Assembly: GCA_025997715.1 (NCBI GenBank)
Contig: BNUY01000081.1
Span: 1 to 13,556 of the forward strand
Reading direction: 5' to 3'
Length of the DNA stretch: 13,556 nucleotides
Source: Spirochaetia bacterium
GTDB lineage: Bacteria; Spirochaetota; Spirochaetia; Treponematales; Breznakiellaceae
In this document: piece after piece, positions 5,795-11,166 of the stretch
Position numbering within the stretch: the stretch's first letter is position 1
How the letters are laid out: each line of letters begins with the position of its first letter
Position numbers and translations under genes: made by a program
Notes under the pieces: generated by a model
Told to the model about the DNA's origin: nothing
The model's input: only the letters and a program-made list of their open reading frames with translations
Databases searched by the model: none

Positions 5795-6343
5795 ATGAAA
5801 AACAATACTACAAACTTTTCCAAAATGGGCATTGTGCTTTTGCTCATCGGTGTTCTTGGTATTCTCAACGCCATTGGCGATACAGTTACCTTGATTCTGG
5901 CAATAACACAATCATTTGAAGGTAACGCCTTCTTTTCTTTTTTCTTCCATGTCTTTGCCGACAAAGGCTTATTTTTAATCGCAATGCCGCTGACATTACT
6001 TTGCACTGTTTTGTGTTTGGTGTTTATGTTCGGGCGCAAATCATTTTTGTTTCAAGTGTTTTTCTTTGCGTCCTGCATTATTGCGTTGATACATTTACTG
6101 GTCAATTTATTTTCCCTATACCCGCTTACCATTTTTGATATTATGGTAAACGCAGGATTTAACGCTTCAATTACCAGTCTTATTAATCCTATGCTTGGGT
6201 TATTACGGACAATGTATACAGCGTTTTTGATAACCGGGATATTTGGCTGCATGGGTTTATTGATCGTTTGTTTTATATACTTCAAACGTTCAAAACGGAT
6301 TGCCGCCTGGTTTGGTTCATATTTGAGCCAGTTCCAAAATTGA
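5795..6343 (+). CDS. Polytopic inner-membrane protein of unknown family
   Basis: A 182-aa protein whose ATG at 5795 follows GGGGGGA (5784-5790) by 4 bases; an earlier in-frame ATG at 5750 lies inside the previous gene and is not used. Four hydrophobic segments are seen at about residues 11-35, 58-80, 84-108 and 138-163, followed by a basic end (FKRSKRIAAWFGSYLSQFQN). An N-in, C-in topology fits the positive-inside rule. No family signature is recognised. It is the last gene of the TetR operon, 10 bp after the barrel gene. Its final codons form the left arm of an imperfect inverted repeat whose right arm lies past the terminator. Confidence 0.75.
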   Translation: MKNNTTNFSKMGIVLLLIGVLGILNAIGDTVTLILAITQSFEGNAFFSFFFHVFADKGLFLIAMPLTLLCTVLCLVFMFGRKSFLFQVFFFASCIIALIHLLVNLFSLYPLTIFDIMVNAGFNASITSLINPMLGLLRTMYTAFLITGIFGCMGLLIVCFIYFKRSKRIAAWFGSYLSQFQN

Positions 6344-6357
6344 AGAAAAAACCATGA

Positions 6358-6413
6358 AAAACAAGAAACACACGAAAAAGAAATAGTAATTTTTTTCGTG
6401 TGTTTCTTGTTTT
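6358..6413 (+). terminator. Long hairpin terminator of the TetR operon
   Basis: A perfect 22-bp stem pairs 6358-6379 (core CAAGAAACACACG) with 6392-6413 (core CGTGTGTTTCTTG), with a 12-nt loop and a right arm ending in TTTT. It lies 15 bp past the stop codon. A further outer repeat pairs 6324-6339 with 6410-6425 (14 of 16 positions), its left arm inside the coding sequence. Confidence 0.75.
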
Positions 6414-6425
6414 GGAACCAGCTCA

Positions 6426-6476
6426 TTTTACACAAATTTTACATAAAACTGCTGTCAGATTATATATACCCATACT
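6426..6476 (+). promoter_or_regulatory. Pho-box-like promoter, copy 1
   Basis: Two tandem 11-mers, TTTTACACAAA (6426-6436) and TTTTACATAAA (6437-6447), match the arrangement of PhoB/PhoP boxes: a TTTACA-like core at an 11-bp period. A CTGTCA follows at 6452-6457 and a -10-like CATACT lies at 6471-6476, 23 bp after the repeats. There is no good -35 box, which fits an activator-dependent promoter. The same arrangement at 9573 precedes the pstS-like gene. It lies upstream of the truncated peptide and alkaline phosphatase. Confidence 0.75.
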
Positions 6477-6515
6477 ATTTTCAGTTAAGAAAACAAGAAC
6501 AGGAGGAAATTATTG
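6426..6515 (+). repeat. Promoter/leader duplication, copy 1
   Basis: About 90 bp from the Pho-like box through the ribosome site is shared with 9573-9663. Shared blocks include CTGCTGTCAGATTA, CCCATACTATTTT, CAGTTAA and ACAGGAG. Similarity ends at the start codons. This is a duplicated regulatory cassette carried by two phosphate-related transcription units. Confidence 0.85.
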
Positions 6516-6638
6516 AAAAAACTCATTGCTGTTTCGATCTTGTTGATCGCGCTGTCTGCGGCAGTATTCGCACAGGAACTTAAATTTGGGGGCTATGTGG
6601 AAAGCGGCCTTGGGGTGAAGTTTCTAATTGAAGAGTGA
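6513..6638 (+). pseudogene. Truncated secreted or outer-membrane protein (41 aa)
   Basis: AGGAGG (6501-6506) lies 6 bases before a TTG at 6513 that opens 41 codons to TGA 6636-6638. The product has a full Sec signal peptide: Lys-Lys, the hydrophobic core LIAVSILLIALSAAV, and FA-Q cleavage. It is followed by ELKFGGYVESGLGV, a typical first strand of a spirochaete outer-membrane protein, then an abrupt KFLIEE end. The coding strength of the signal region and the early stop suggest the 5' remnant of a larger barrel or porin gene whose body was deleted before phoA. It could instead be a genuine short secreted peptide. It is the first reading frame after Pho-box copy 1, so it should be induced with phoA by phosphate starvation. 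The use of TTG where copy 2 has ATG is unusual. Confidence 0.6.
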
Positions 6639-6717
6639 AAAGACCAGCGTTGCTGGTAAAAATAAAGAAAAAAGCCGGTTAACAGCGAATTCGCCGACTG
6701 ACTTTTAAGGAGTATCT

Positions 6718-8193
6718 ATGAAAATTCGTATCACTGTTTTGATGTGTGTGCTGGCCCTTTCTTTTCAGCCCCTGTTCGCCAAAGGGACCGCTGATGGGGG
6801 AGAGCGGAATACTGCCGTAGCCGGGAAGGGGCAGGCAAAGTACGTGTTCCTGTTTATCGGTGACGGCATGGCAATGTCGCAGATTAGTACGGCGGAGGTT
6901 TTCTCCACAGCCCGATCTTCAAAGGACATAAACGTTACCAGGCTGGGCTTTACCCAGTTCCCCGTGGCGGGGCTTACCACCACCTTCGATGCGGGGACAT
7001 TCATCACCGACTCCGCCTCAGCGGGCACGGCGATTGCCACGGGAAACAAAACCCTGAGCGGCGTTATCAACATGGATGTAGGCAAAACCAAAAGTTTCAA
7101 AACCATCGCCGAATATGCCCATGATGCGGGGATGAAGGTGGGTGTTGTGTCCACCGTAACGTTGAACCACGCGACACCGGCTTCTTTCTACTCCAAAGTT
7201 CCCTCGCGGAGTAATTACTACGATATTGCGGTGCAGCTTGCCAACAGCGGTTTTGAGTATTTCGGCGGCGGCTCCATTGATCAGCGGACCGGGAAAAACA
7301 AGGATCAAGAGGACGCGGTGGCAATAGCCAGGGCCAACGGCTACACCTATGTAGACAGCAAGGAAGGCTTTAACGCCCTCAAACCCGGCGCGGGCAAGGT
7401 GATTGCGGTTAGCCCGGTATTGCAGGATTCCGGTTCCATGCCTTATGACATCGACCGCAAGCCGGGCGATCTTTCGATTGCCGATTATACGAAAAAAGGC
7501 ATAGAGCTGCTGGATAACCCCAAGGGTTTTTTTCTGATGGTGGAAGGCGGAAAAGTTGACTGGGCCTGCCACGCCAACGATGCCGGCGCTGCCATTTACG
7601 ATGTGCTTGCCCTGGACAAGGCAATCGGCGCAGCCCTGGACTTTGCCAAACAGCATCCTCAAGAGACCCTTATCGTGGTTACAGGAGATCATGAAACCGG
7701 CGGCCTCACCATGGGCTTCGCCGGCACCCAGTACAACACCTTCTTTGACAAGGTGGGCCTCCAGAAGCGTTCTTATGTGGCCTTTGACGAAGAAGTGCTC
7801 AAGCCCTACAAGGCCAGGACCGCCGCCGCCGGTGCGAAACTCGCCGACCTCCTTCCGGCGATAAAAGAATCTTTCGGCATTGATTACAACGCGCTTTCGG
7901 CCTTCCAGAAAGAACAGATCGAATTCGCCTTTCAGCGCTCCATGGGGAACGAGCAGCTCCGCTCCTTTGCCGAGGATCAGTACCTTCTCTACGGCGGCTA
8001 CGAACCGTTGACGGTAAAGCTTACTCAGATCCTAAACCAGACTGCGGGCATAGGCTGGACTTCCTACGCCCATACCGGCGTTCCGGTTCCCACTTTTGCC
8101 AGCGGCGCGCATCAGGAAATTTTCGGCGGGTACTACGACAATACGGACATCTTCCGCAAGCTCGCCAGCGCAATGAACCTGAGGGTTCAGTAA
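6718..8193 (+). CDS. phoA: Alkaline phosphatase (PhoA family)
   Basis: A 491-aa exported phosphomonoesterase of typical length, with AAGGAG at 6707-6712. Residues 1-21 form a Sec signal peptide (LFA cleavage), with no lipobox. Active-site motifs are all present: FIGDGM (metal Asp49), FITDSASAGTAIATG with nucleophile Ser99, LNHATPASF (151-157), MVEGGKVDWACHAND (Glu276, Asp281, His285), VTGDHETGGL (Asp324, His325) and SYAHTGVPVP (His452). It should act in the periplasm, releasing phosphate from organic esters. It lies 242 bp downstream of the tandem Pho-like repeats, behind the truncated peptide. No terminator separates them, so it is probably part of the same starvation-induced transcript. A YibE/F-like permease follows after 30 bp. 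The gene appears intact. Confidence 0.95.
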   Translation: MKIRITVLMCVLALSFQPLFAKGTADGGERNTAVAGKGQAKYVFLFIGDGMAMSQISTAEVFSTARSSKDINVTRLGFTQFPVAGLTTTFDAGTFITDSASAGTAIATGNKTLSGVINMDVGKTKSFKTIAEYAHDAGMKVGVVSTVTLNHATPASFYSKVPSRSNYYDIAVQLANSGFEYFGGGSIDQRTGKNKDQEDAVAIARANGYTYVDSKEGFNALKPGAGKVIAVSPVLQDSGSMPYDIDRKPGDLSIADYTKKGIELLDNPKGFFLMVEGGKVDWACHANDAGAAIYDVLALDKAIGAALDFAKQHPQETLIVVTGDHETGGLTMGFAGTQYNTFFDKVGLQKRSYVAFDEEVLKPYKARTAAAGAKLADLLPAIKESFGIDYNALSAFQKEQIEFAFQRSMGNEQLRSFAEDQYLLYGGYEPLTVKLTQILNQTAGIGWTSYAHTGVPVPTFASGAHQEIFGGYYDNTDIFRKLASAMNLRVQ

Positions 8194-8199
8194 AACAGG

Positions 8200-8217
8200 T
8201 TTCCTCTTCCAAGGAAA
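8200..8217 (+). promoter_or_regulatory. Hairpin covering the ribosome site of the YibE/F gene
   Basis: TTTCCT (8200-8205) pairs with AGGAAA (8212-8217) across a 6-nt loop in the 30-bp gap after phoA. The right arm contains the AAGGAA ribosome site for the GTG start at 8224, so pairing would reduce initiation unless upstream translation opens it. The stem is short and could be chance. Confidence 0.35.
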
Positions 8218-8223
8218 TAGATA

Positions 8224-9387
8224 GTGAAAAAAACATTTAAAAAAAGAGCGGCATCTCTCCTGGGATTCTCTCATAAAGAATCCAGGAGGGATGCTATTTT
8301 CATCGCCGTGACGGGACTGCTTACGGTTCTGCTGCTGACGCTTCCCACGGGATTTGAGGGGAGCGCAATTGCATCTAACGCGCTGCGGGCCAGGGTGAGG
8401 GTCGCGGAGGTGAACAACGAGAAGCTCAAGATAATAGGGCCTGTCAGGCAGGGAGAACAGCAGCTTGAGGTGGAGATTCTTTCCGGGCGTTTTAAGGGCC
8501 AGGTCTATTCCACATCGAATAATTTGATGGGGAAAATGGAATTGGACAAGGTCTTTATGAAAGGCGACATTGCGCTGGCGGTGCTGAACCTTACCGAAGA
8601 CGGCGCTGTCGCCCACGCCCAGATCATCGATCACTACCGTACCGGGAAAACCCTTTTCTTGTGCGCTCTTTTTATCGCGGTAATGGTCATCGTCATGGGA
8701 TGGATGGGGATCAAAATATTGATCACCTTTGTTTTTTCCGCCGCAGCGCTTATCCGCATACTCTATCCCATGATACTCCGCGGCTGGGACCCGATAGCGG
8801 GCTCACTGATAATAGTAACAATTATCACCGCGCTGGTTATGTTTCTGGTAGGGGGCCTTTCCCGCCGGGCGCTGGTTGGCTTTTTGGGAGCCGTGGGCGG
8901 AGTGGCCTTTAGCTCGCTCTTGGCCTTTGTCTTTACCGGATGGTTCAAAATCCACGGCGCAGTACGGCCCTTTACCGAAACTCTGCTCTTTTCAGGCTAC
9001 GGCCATCTCAACCTGGCCCATCTCTTTATCGCGGGGATTTTCATCGCCGCTTCCGGCGCGATGATGGACCTTGCCATGGACGTTGCCGCCGCCATGGACG
9101 AAATTAACAAGCAGCAGCCCGCCATTACCCGCTTTGCGCTGATGCGTTCCGGCTTTACCGTGGCACGGCAGGCCGCCGGCACCATGTCTACCACCCTACT
9201 CCTCGCCTATTCCGCCGAATATACTGCCATGATCATGACCTTTATCGCCCAGGGTGTTCCCCTGGAAAACGTTATCAATATGGTCTGGGTTTCCTCGGAA
9301 GTGGTACACACCCTGGTCGGCTGTTTCGGCCTGTTGCTGGTAGCGCCCCTTACGGTTTTTTTCGGCGGGATGATACTGAAACGGTAA
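8224..9387 (+). CDS. YibE/F-like multi-pass membrane protein
   Basis: A 387-aa protein starting at GTG 8224, with AGGAA seven bases upstream. One TM segment (about 24-42) precedes an extracytoplasmic domain (about 50-140: RARVRVAEVNNEKLKIIGPV, then EVEILSGRFKGQVYSTSNNL). About seven TM helices follow. The conserved YibE/F core (PF07907) is seen in WDPIAGSLIIVTIITALVMF, GLSRRALVGFLGAVGGVAFS, GASGAMMDLAMDVAAAMDEI-type residues, and VGCFGLLLVAPLTVFFGG. Length and layout match Gram-positive and spirochaete YibE/F proteins. Transport function is unproven for the family. Close spacing after phoA suggests co-transcription and a possible role in phosphate starvation, perhaps export or uptake of products. 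No terminator precedes it. Confidence 0.88.
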   Translation: MKKTFKKRAASLLGFSHKESRRDAIFIAVTGLLTVLLLTLPTGFEGSAIASNALRARVRVAEVNNEKLKIIGPVRQGEQQLEVEILSGRFKGQVYSTSNNLMGKMELDKVFMKGDIALAVLNLTEDGAVAHAQIIDHYRTGKTLFLCALFIAVMVIVMGWMGIKILITFVFSAAALIRILYPMILRGWDPIAGSLIIVTIITALVMFLVGGLSRRALVGFLGAVGGVAFSSLLAFVFTGWFKIHGAVRPFTETLLFSGYGHLNLAHLFIAGIFIAASGAMMDLAMDVAAAMDEINKQQPAITRFALMRSGFTVARQAAGTMSTTLLLAYSAEYTAMIMTFIAQGVPLENVINMVWVSSEVVHTLVGCFGLLLVAPLTVFFGGMILKR

Positions 9388-9406
9388 GAGATATATACTG
9401 CTTTGG

Positions 9407-9507
9407 GGATGAAATTATAAGAATTCATCCGCGAATAAACGCTAATTAACGCGAATAATACGCTCCGGGTATTTGATTTATTCGCGAACATTTGCGAAAA
9501 TTCGCGG
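9407..9507. repeat. Palindromic intergenic element rich in GCGAAT
   Basis: CCGCGAATAAACGCTAATTA and onward (9429-9458) is an imperfect inverted copy of 9478-9507, which ends AAAATTCGCGG; about 23 of 30 positions match. The motif GCGAA/TTCGC recurs every 10-15 bp. A smaller hairpin (GGATGAA 9407-9413, TTCATCC 9424-9430) lies at its left end. It looks like a dispersed palindromic repeat and may act as a terminator or mRNA-stabilising structure after the YibE/F gene. Confidence 0.6.
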
Positions 9508-9572
9508 ACCCTATTCTTTATTGATATTTTCGTTCCTAAAGGAGTATAAGTAATATGCCGCACGAACCTTGA

Positions 9573-9623
9573 TTTTACACAAATTTTACATAAACCTGCT
9601 GTCAGATTACACATTCCCATACT
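9573..9623 (+). promoter_or_regulatory. Pho-box-like promoter, copy 2, upstream of pstS-like gene
   Basis: TTTTACACAAA (9573-9583) and TTTTACATAAA (9584-9594) are tandem and identical to copy 1. CTGTCA and a -10-like CATACT (9618-9623) follow at the same spacing of 23 bp. The box starts 88 bp before the pstS-like ATG. Confidence 0.8.
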
Positions 9624-9663
9624 ATTTTTCAGTTAACAAACTAGAAACAGGAGAAAGATTATG
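9573..9663 (+). repeat. Promoter/leader duplication, copy 2
   Basis: This is the second copy of the cassette at 6426-6515, matching from the Pho-like box through the AGGAG ribosome site, with a few substitutions and small indels. Here it leads to an intact gene. Confidence 0.85.
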
Positions 9664-10527
9664 ATGAAGAAAACGATTCTACTTTTACTTGCGGTGGTAT
9701 CTCTGTTCGCGGGATGCGCCAAAGGAAATCAGGCGGCTTTTGACAAGGCAAAGGCAATCGGCGTTGTATCACGGGAGGACGGCTCCGGCACCCGGGGGGC
9801 GTTCATTGAACTTTTCGGCATTGAGGCCAGGGGCAGTGACGGAAGCAGAAAGGATATGACCACAAAAGAAGCCGTTATCGCCAAACAAACCGATGTAATG
9901 ATGACGAATATTGGAGGAGACAAGTACGCTATCGGTTACATCTCACTTGGTTCACTGAACAGCACCGTGAAAGCGGCGGATATTGAGGGCGTAAAAGCAT
10001 CTACCGAAAATGTAAAAAACGGTACTTATGCCGTGTCCCGGCCGTTCAACATCGCAACTAAAGGCGAGGCGAAGGAGCTTGCCGCGGATTTCATCGCATT
10101 TATTTTGTCGGCAGAAGGTCAGGCGGTTGTAGCCAAAAGCTATATCGCGATTGTTGACAACGCACCGCCCTATACCGGCGGCAGGATCTCCGGCAAAATC
10201 GTTGTCGCGGGTTCTTCTTCCGTCACGCCAATAATGGAAAAGCTGAAAGAGGCGTATATCGCTCTCAATCCAAACGTCAACATCGAAATCCAGATGAGCG
10301 ATTCATCAGCCGGTATGACAGGCGCTATTGACGGAACCTGTGACATCGGTATGGCAAGCCGGGAATTAAAGGACAGCGAACGTGCCGTATTATCCGCGAC
10401 ACAGATTGCCCTTGACGGAATCGCCATAATTGTGAACAATGAAAATCCGGTAACGAATCTCACCAAAGAAGAGGTAAAGGGCATCTTTACCGGCGCCATG
10501 GTAAACTGGAGTGATGTGATTCAATAG
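9661..10527 (+). CDS. PstS-like phosphate-binding lipoprotein with permuted lobes
   Basis: A 288-aa lipoprotein: signal peptide with lipobox LFAGC (Cys19), and AGGAG 7 bases before ATG 9661. Residues 33-162 correspond to the second half of ordinary PstS: VVSREDGSGTRGAFIELFGI (phosphate-loop GSGTRG), YAIGYISLGSLNSTVKA, ENVKNGTYAVSRPFNIATKG and FILSAEGQAVVAKSYI. Residues 177-288 correspond to the first half: SGKIVVAGSSSVTPIMEKLK, EIQMSDSSAGMTGAIDG, CDIGMASRELKDSE, ALDGIAIIVNNENPV and GIFTGAMVNWSDVIQ. All phosphate-contact loops are present, but in circularly permuted order with a linker (IVDNAPPYTGGR). Ordinary PstS runs GSSSV, then FTG..NW, then GSGTRG. The lack of internal stops suggests a folded, functional protein that captures phosphate for a Pst transporter or acts as a sensor. 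Similar permuted proteins may occur in clostridia (recollection, not checked). No pst permease genes follow. Confidence 0.88.
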   Translation: MMKKTILLLLAVVSLFAGCAKGNQAAFDKAKAIGVVSREDGSGTRGAFIELFGIEARGSDGSRKDMTTKEAVIAKQTDVMMTNIGGDKYAIGYISLGSLNSTVKAADIEGVKASTENVKNGTYAVSRPFNIATKGEAKELAADFIAFILSAEGQAVVAKSYIAIVDNAPPYTGGRISGKIVVAGSSSVTPIMEKLKEAYIALNPNVNIEIQMSDSSAGMTGAIDGTCDIGMASRELKDSERAVLSATQIALDGIAIIVNNENPVTNLTKEEVKGIFTGAMVNWSDVIQ

Positions 10528-10569
10528 GTCATCCTGCCCCGTTGGGTTTACTTTGGGATCGGCGCGCGC

Positions 10570-10662
10570 TCAGGGGCACACAACACGGAAACTGTAGATG
10601 TCGTTCCTGTTGATTGCGCCGGTTTTATCCATCCATGTTACACCCCCTTCCCCTACTGCCAG
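10570..10662 (-). pseudogene. Short C-terminal remnant ending YSFRVVCP
   Basis: On the minus strand 30 codons are open from 10662 to TGA 10572-10570, reading AVGEGGVTWMDKTGAINRND then IYSFRVVCP. The ending resembles the FRVV-type close of formylglycine-generating-enzyme-like (SUMF1) domains found in many spirochaete exported proteins. No upstream part or start exists, so this is at most a gene tail. The assignment is tentative. Confidence 0.3.
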
Positions 10663-10802
10663 TTAGCGTGTATTGAGCCGTAATCGGTCCATGCGGGAAG
10701 TGGGTCCGGGCTGGCAAAAATAGCAAAATGAGTGCCTGGCACCATAGGCGTTCCCGGCACTCCAGAGCTCACCAGGTTTTTTAGAAAGTCTGAACCTTTA
10801 AA
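10653..10802 (-). pseudogene. 3' remnant of a second surface-protein gene
   Basis: A 49-codon minus-strand frame ends at TAG 10655-10653. It reads VSSGVPGTPMVPGTHFAIFA then SPDPLPAWTDYGSIHANWQ. The large surface protein at 11167 ends with DTFASCPASVTVGLHAYWQ, and the DNA after both stops is similar (GGGGAAGG-type). The tail HA-N/Y-WQ preceded by FAS is therefore shared. The frame has a stop just upstream and overlaps the end of the 88-aa gene in another frame, so only the tail of a related gene is left here. It may be scar from recombination or deletion. Confidence 0.5.
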
Positions 10803-11047
10803 TCATTATCAGCGATTTCGTCACCACCGGCAGTAACGGTTATCTGCGCTCCGGTACTATCAGATTGAATGATTATATTGTAGTTTGTATCACACTTAGG
10901 GTTATTACAGCCCAATGGCATGGTATCATACCCGGTTTTCTTCGGAATGCTCTTTGTTCCGCTAAGTGTTCCAACCTTACATTTTGGGCACACAAACTCA
11001 ACCTTTATTTTTGTGTCATTGACACCACTAACTGTTTTTGAAGCCAT
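10781..11047 (-). CDS. 88-aa protein with two Cys pairs, possible zinc ribbon
   Basis: ATG 11047 follows AGAGGAG (11061-11055) by 7 bases. The product has CPKC at residues 20-23 and CNNPKC at 47-52, that is C-x2-C and C-x4-C separated by 23 residues. This spacing fits a zinc-ribbon-like fold. The rest is polar and beta-rich (NYNIIIQSDSTGAQITVTAG), with no signal peptide or membrane segment. It lies 119 bp downstream of the giant surface-protein gene on the same strand, so it may be co-transcribed, although a two-tier hairpin sits between them. No family is recognised. Confidence 0.65.
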   Translation of the reverse strand: MASKTVSGVNDTKIKVEFVCPKCKVGTLSGTKSIPKKTGYDTMPLGCNNPKCDTNYNIIIQSDSTGAQITVTAGGDEIADNDLKVQTF

Positions 11048-11078
11048 TTCTTTTCTCCTCTATTTCCACTTGGCCCAG

Positions 11079-11113
11079 GGGGACATCCCGCCAACGGCGG
11101 TTTTCTTGTCCCC
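11079..11113. terminator. Two-tier hairpin between the surface gene and the 88-aa gene
   Basis: The outer stem GGGGACA (11079-11085)/TGTCCCC (11107-11113) encloses an inner stem CCGCC (11088-11092)/GGCGG (11096-11100) with loop AAC. It lies 24 bp before the ribosome site of the 88-aa gene. No T-run follows on the minus strand, so attenuation or mRNA processing is as likely as termination. Confidence 0.4.
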
Positions 11114-11166
11114 TCTTGTGCCGATATTCCAAAACAATGCCGGTCGCCTTTGCGCCCTCCTTCCCC

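Noticed and set aside
7018..7692. 224-codon minus-strand frame opposite phoA
   Set aside because: It is antisense to a phosphatase with all catalytic motifs, with composition explained by phoA codon use.
9555..9572. Ribosome site plus ATG giving a 5-codon frame (MPHEP) before Pho-box copy 2
   Set aside because: It is too short to support as a gene; it may be a leftover of a deleted gene start.
10681..10770. GTGCC/GGCAC palindromes as an attachment or IS end
   Set aside because: They are short, lie in the remnant of a surface-protein gene, and no transposase or target duplication is seen.
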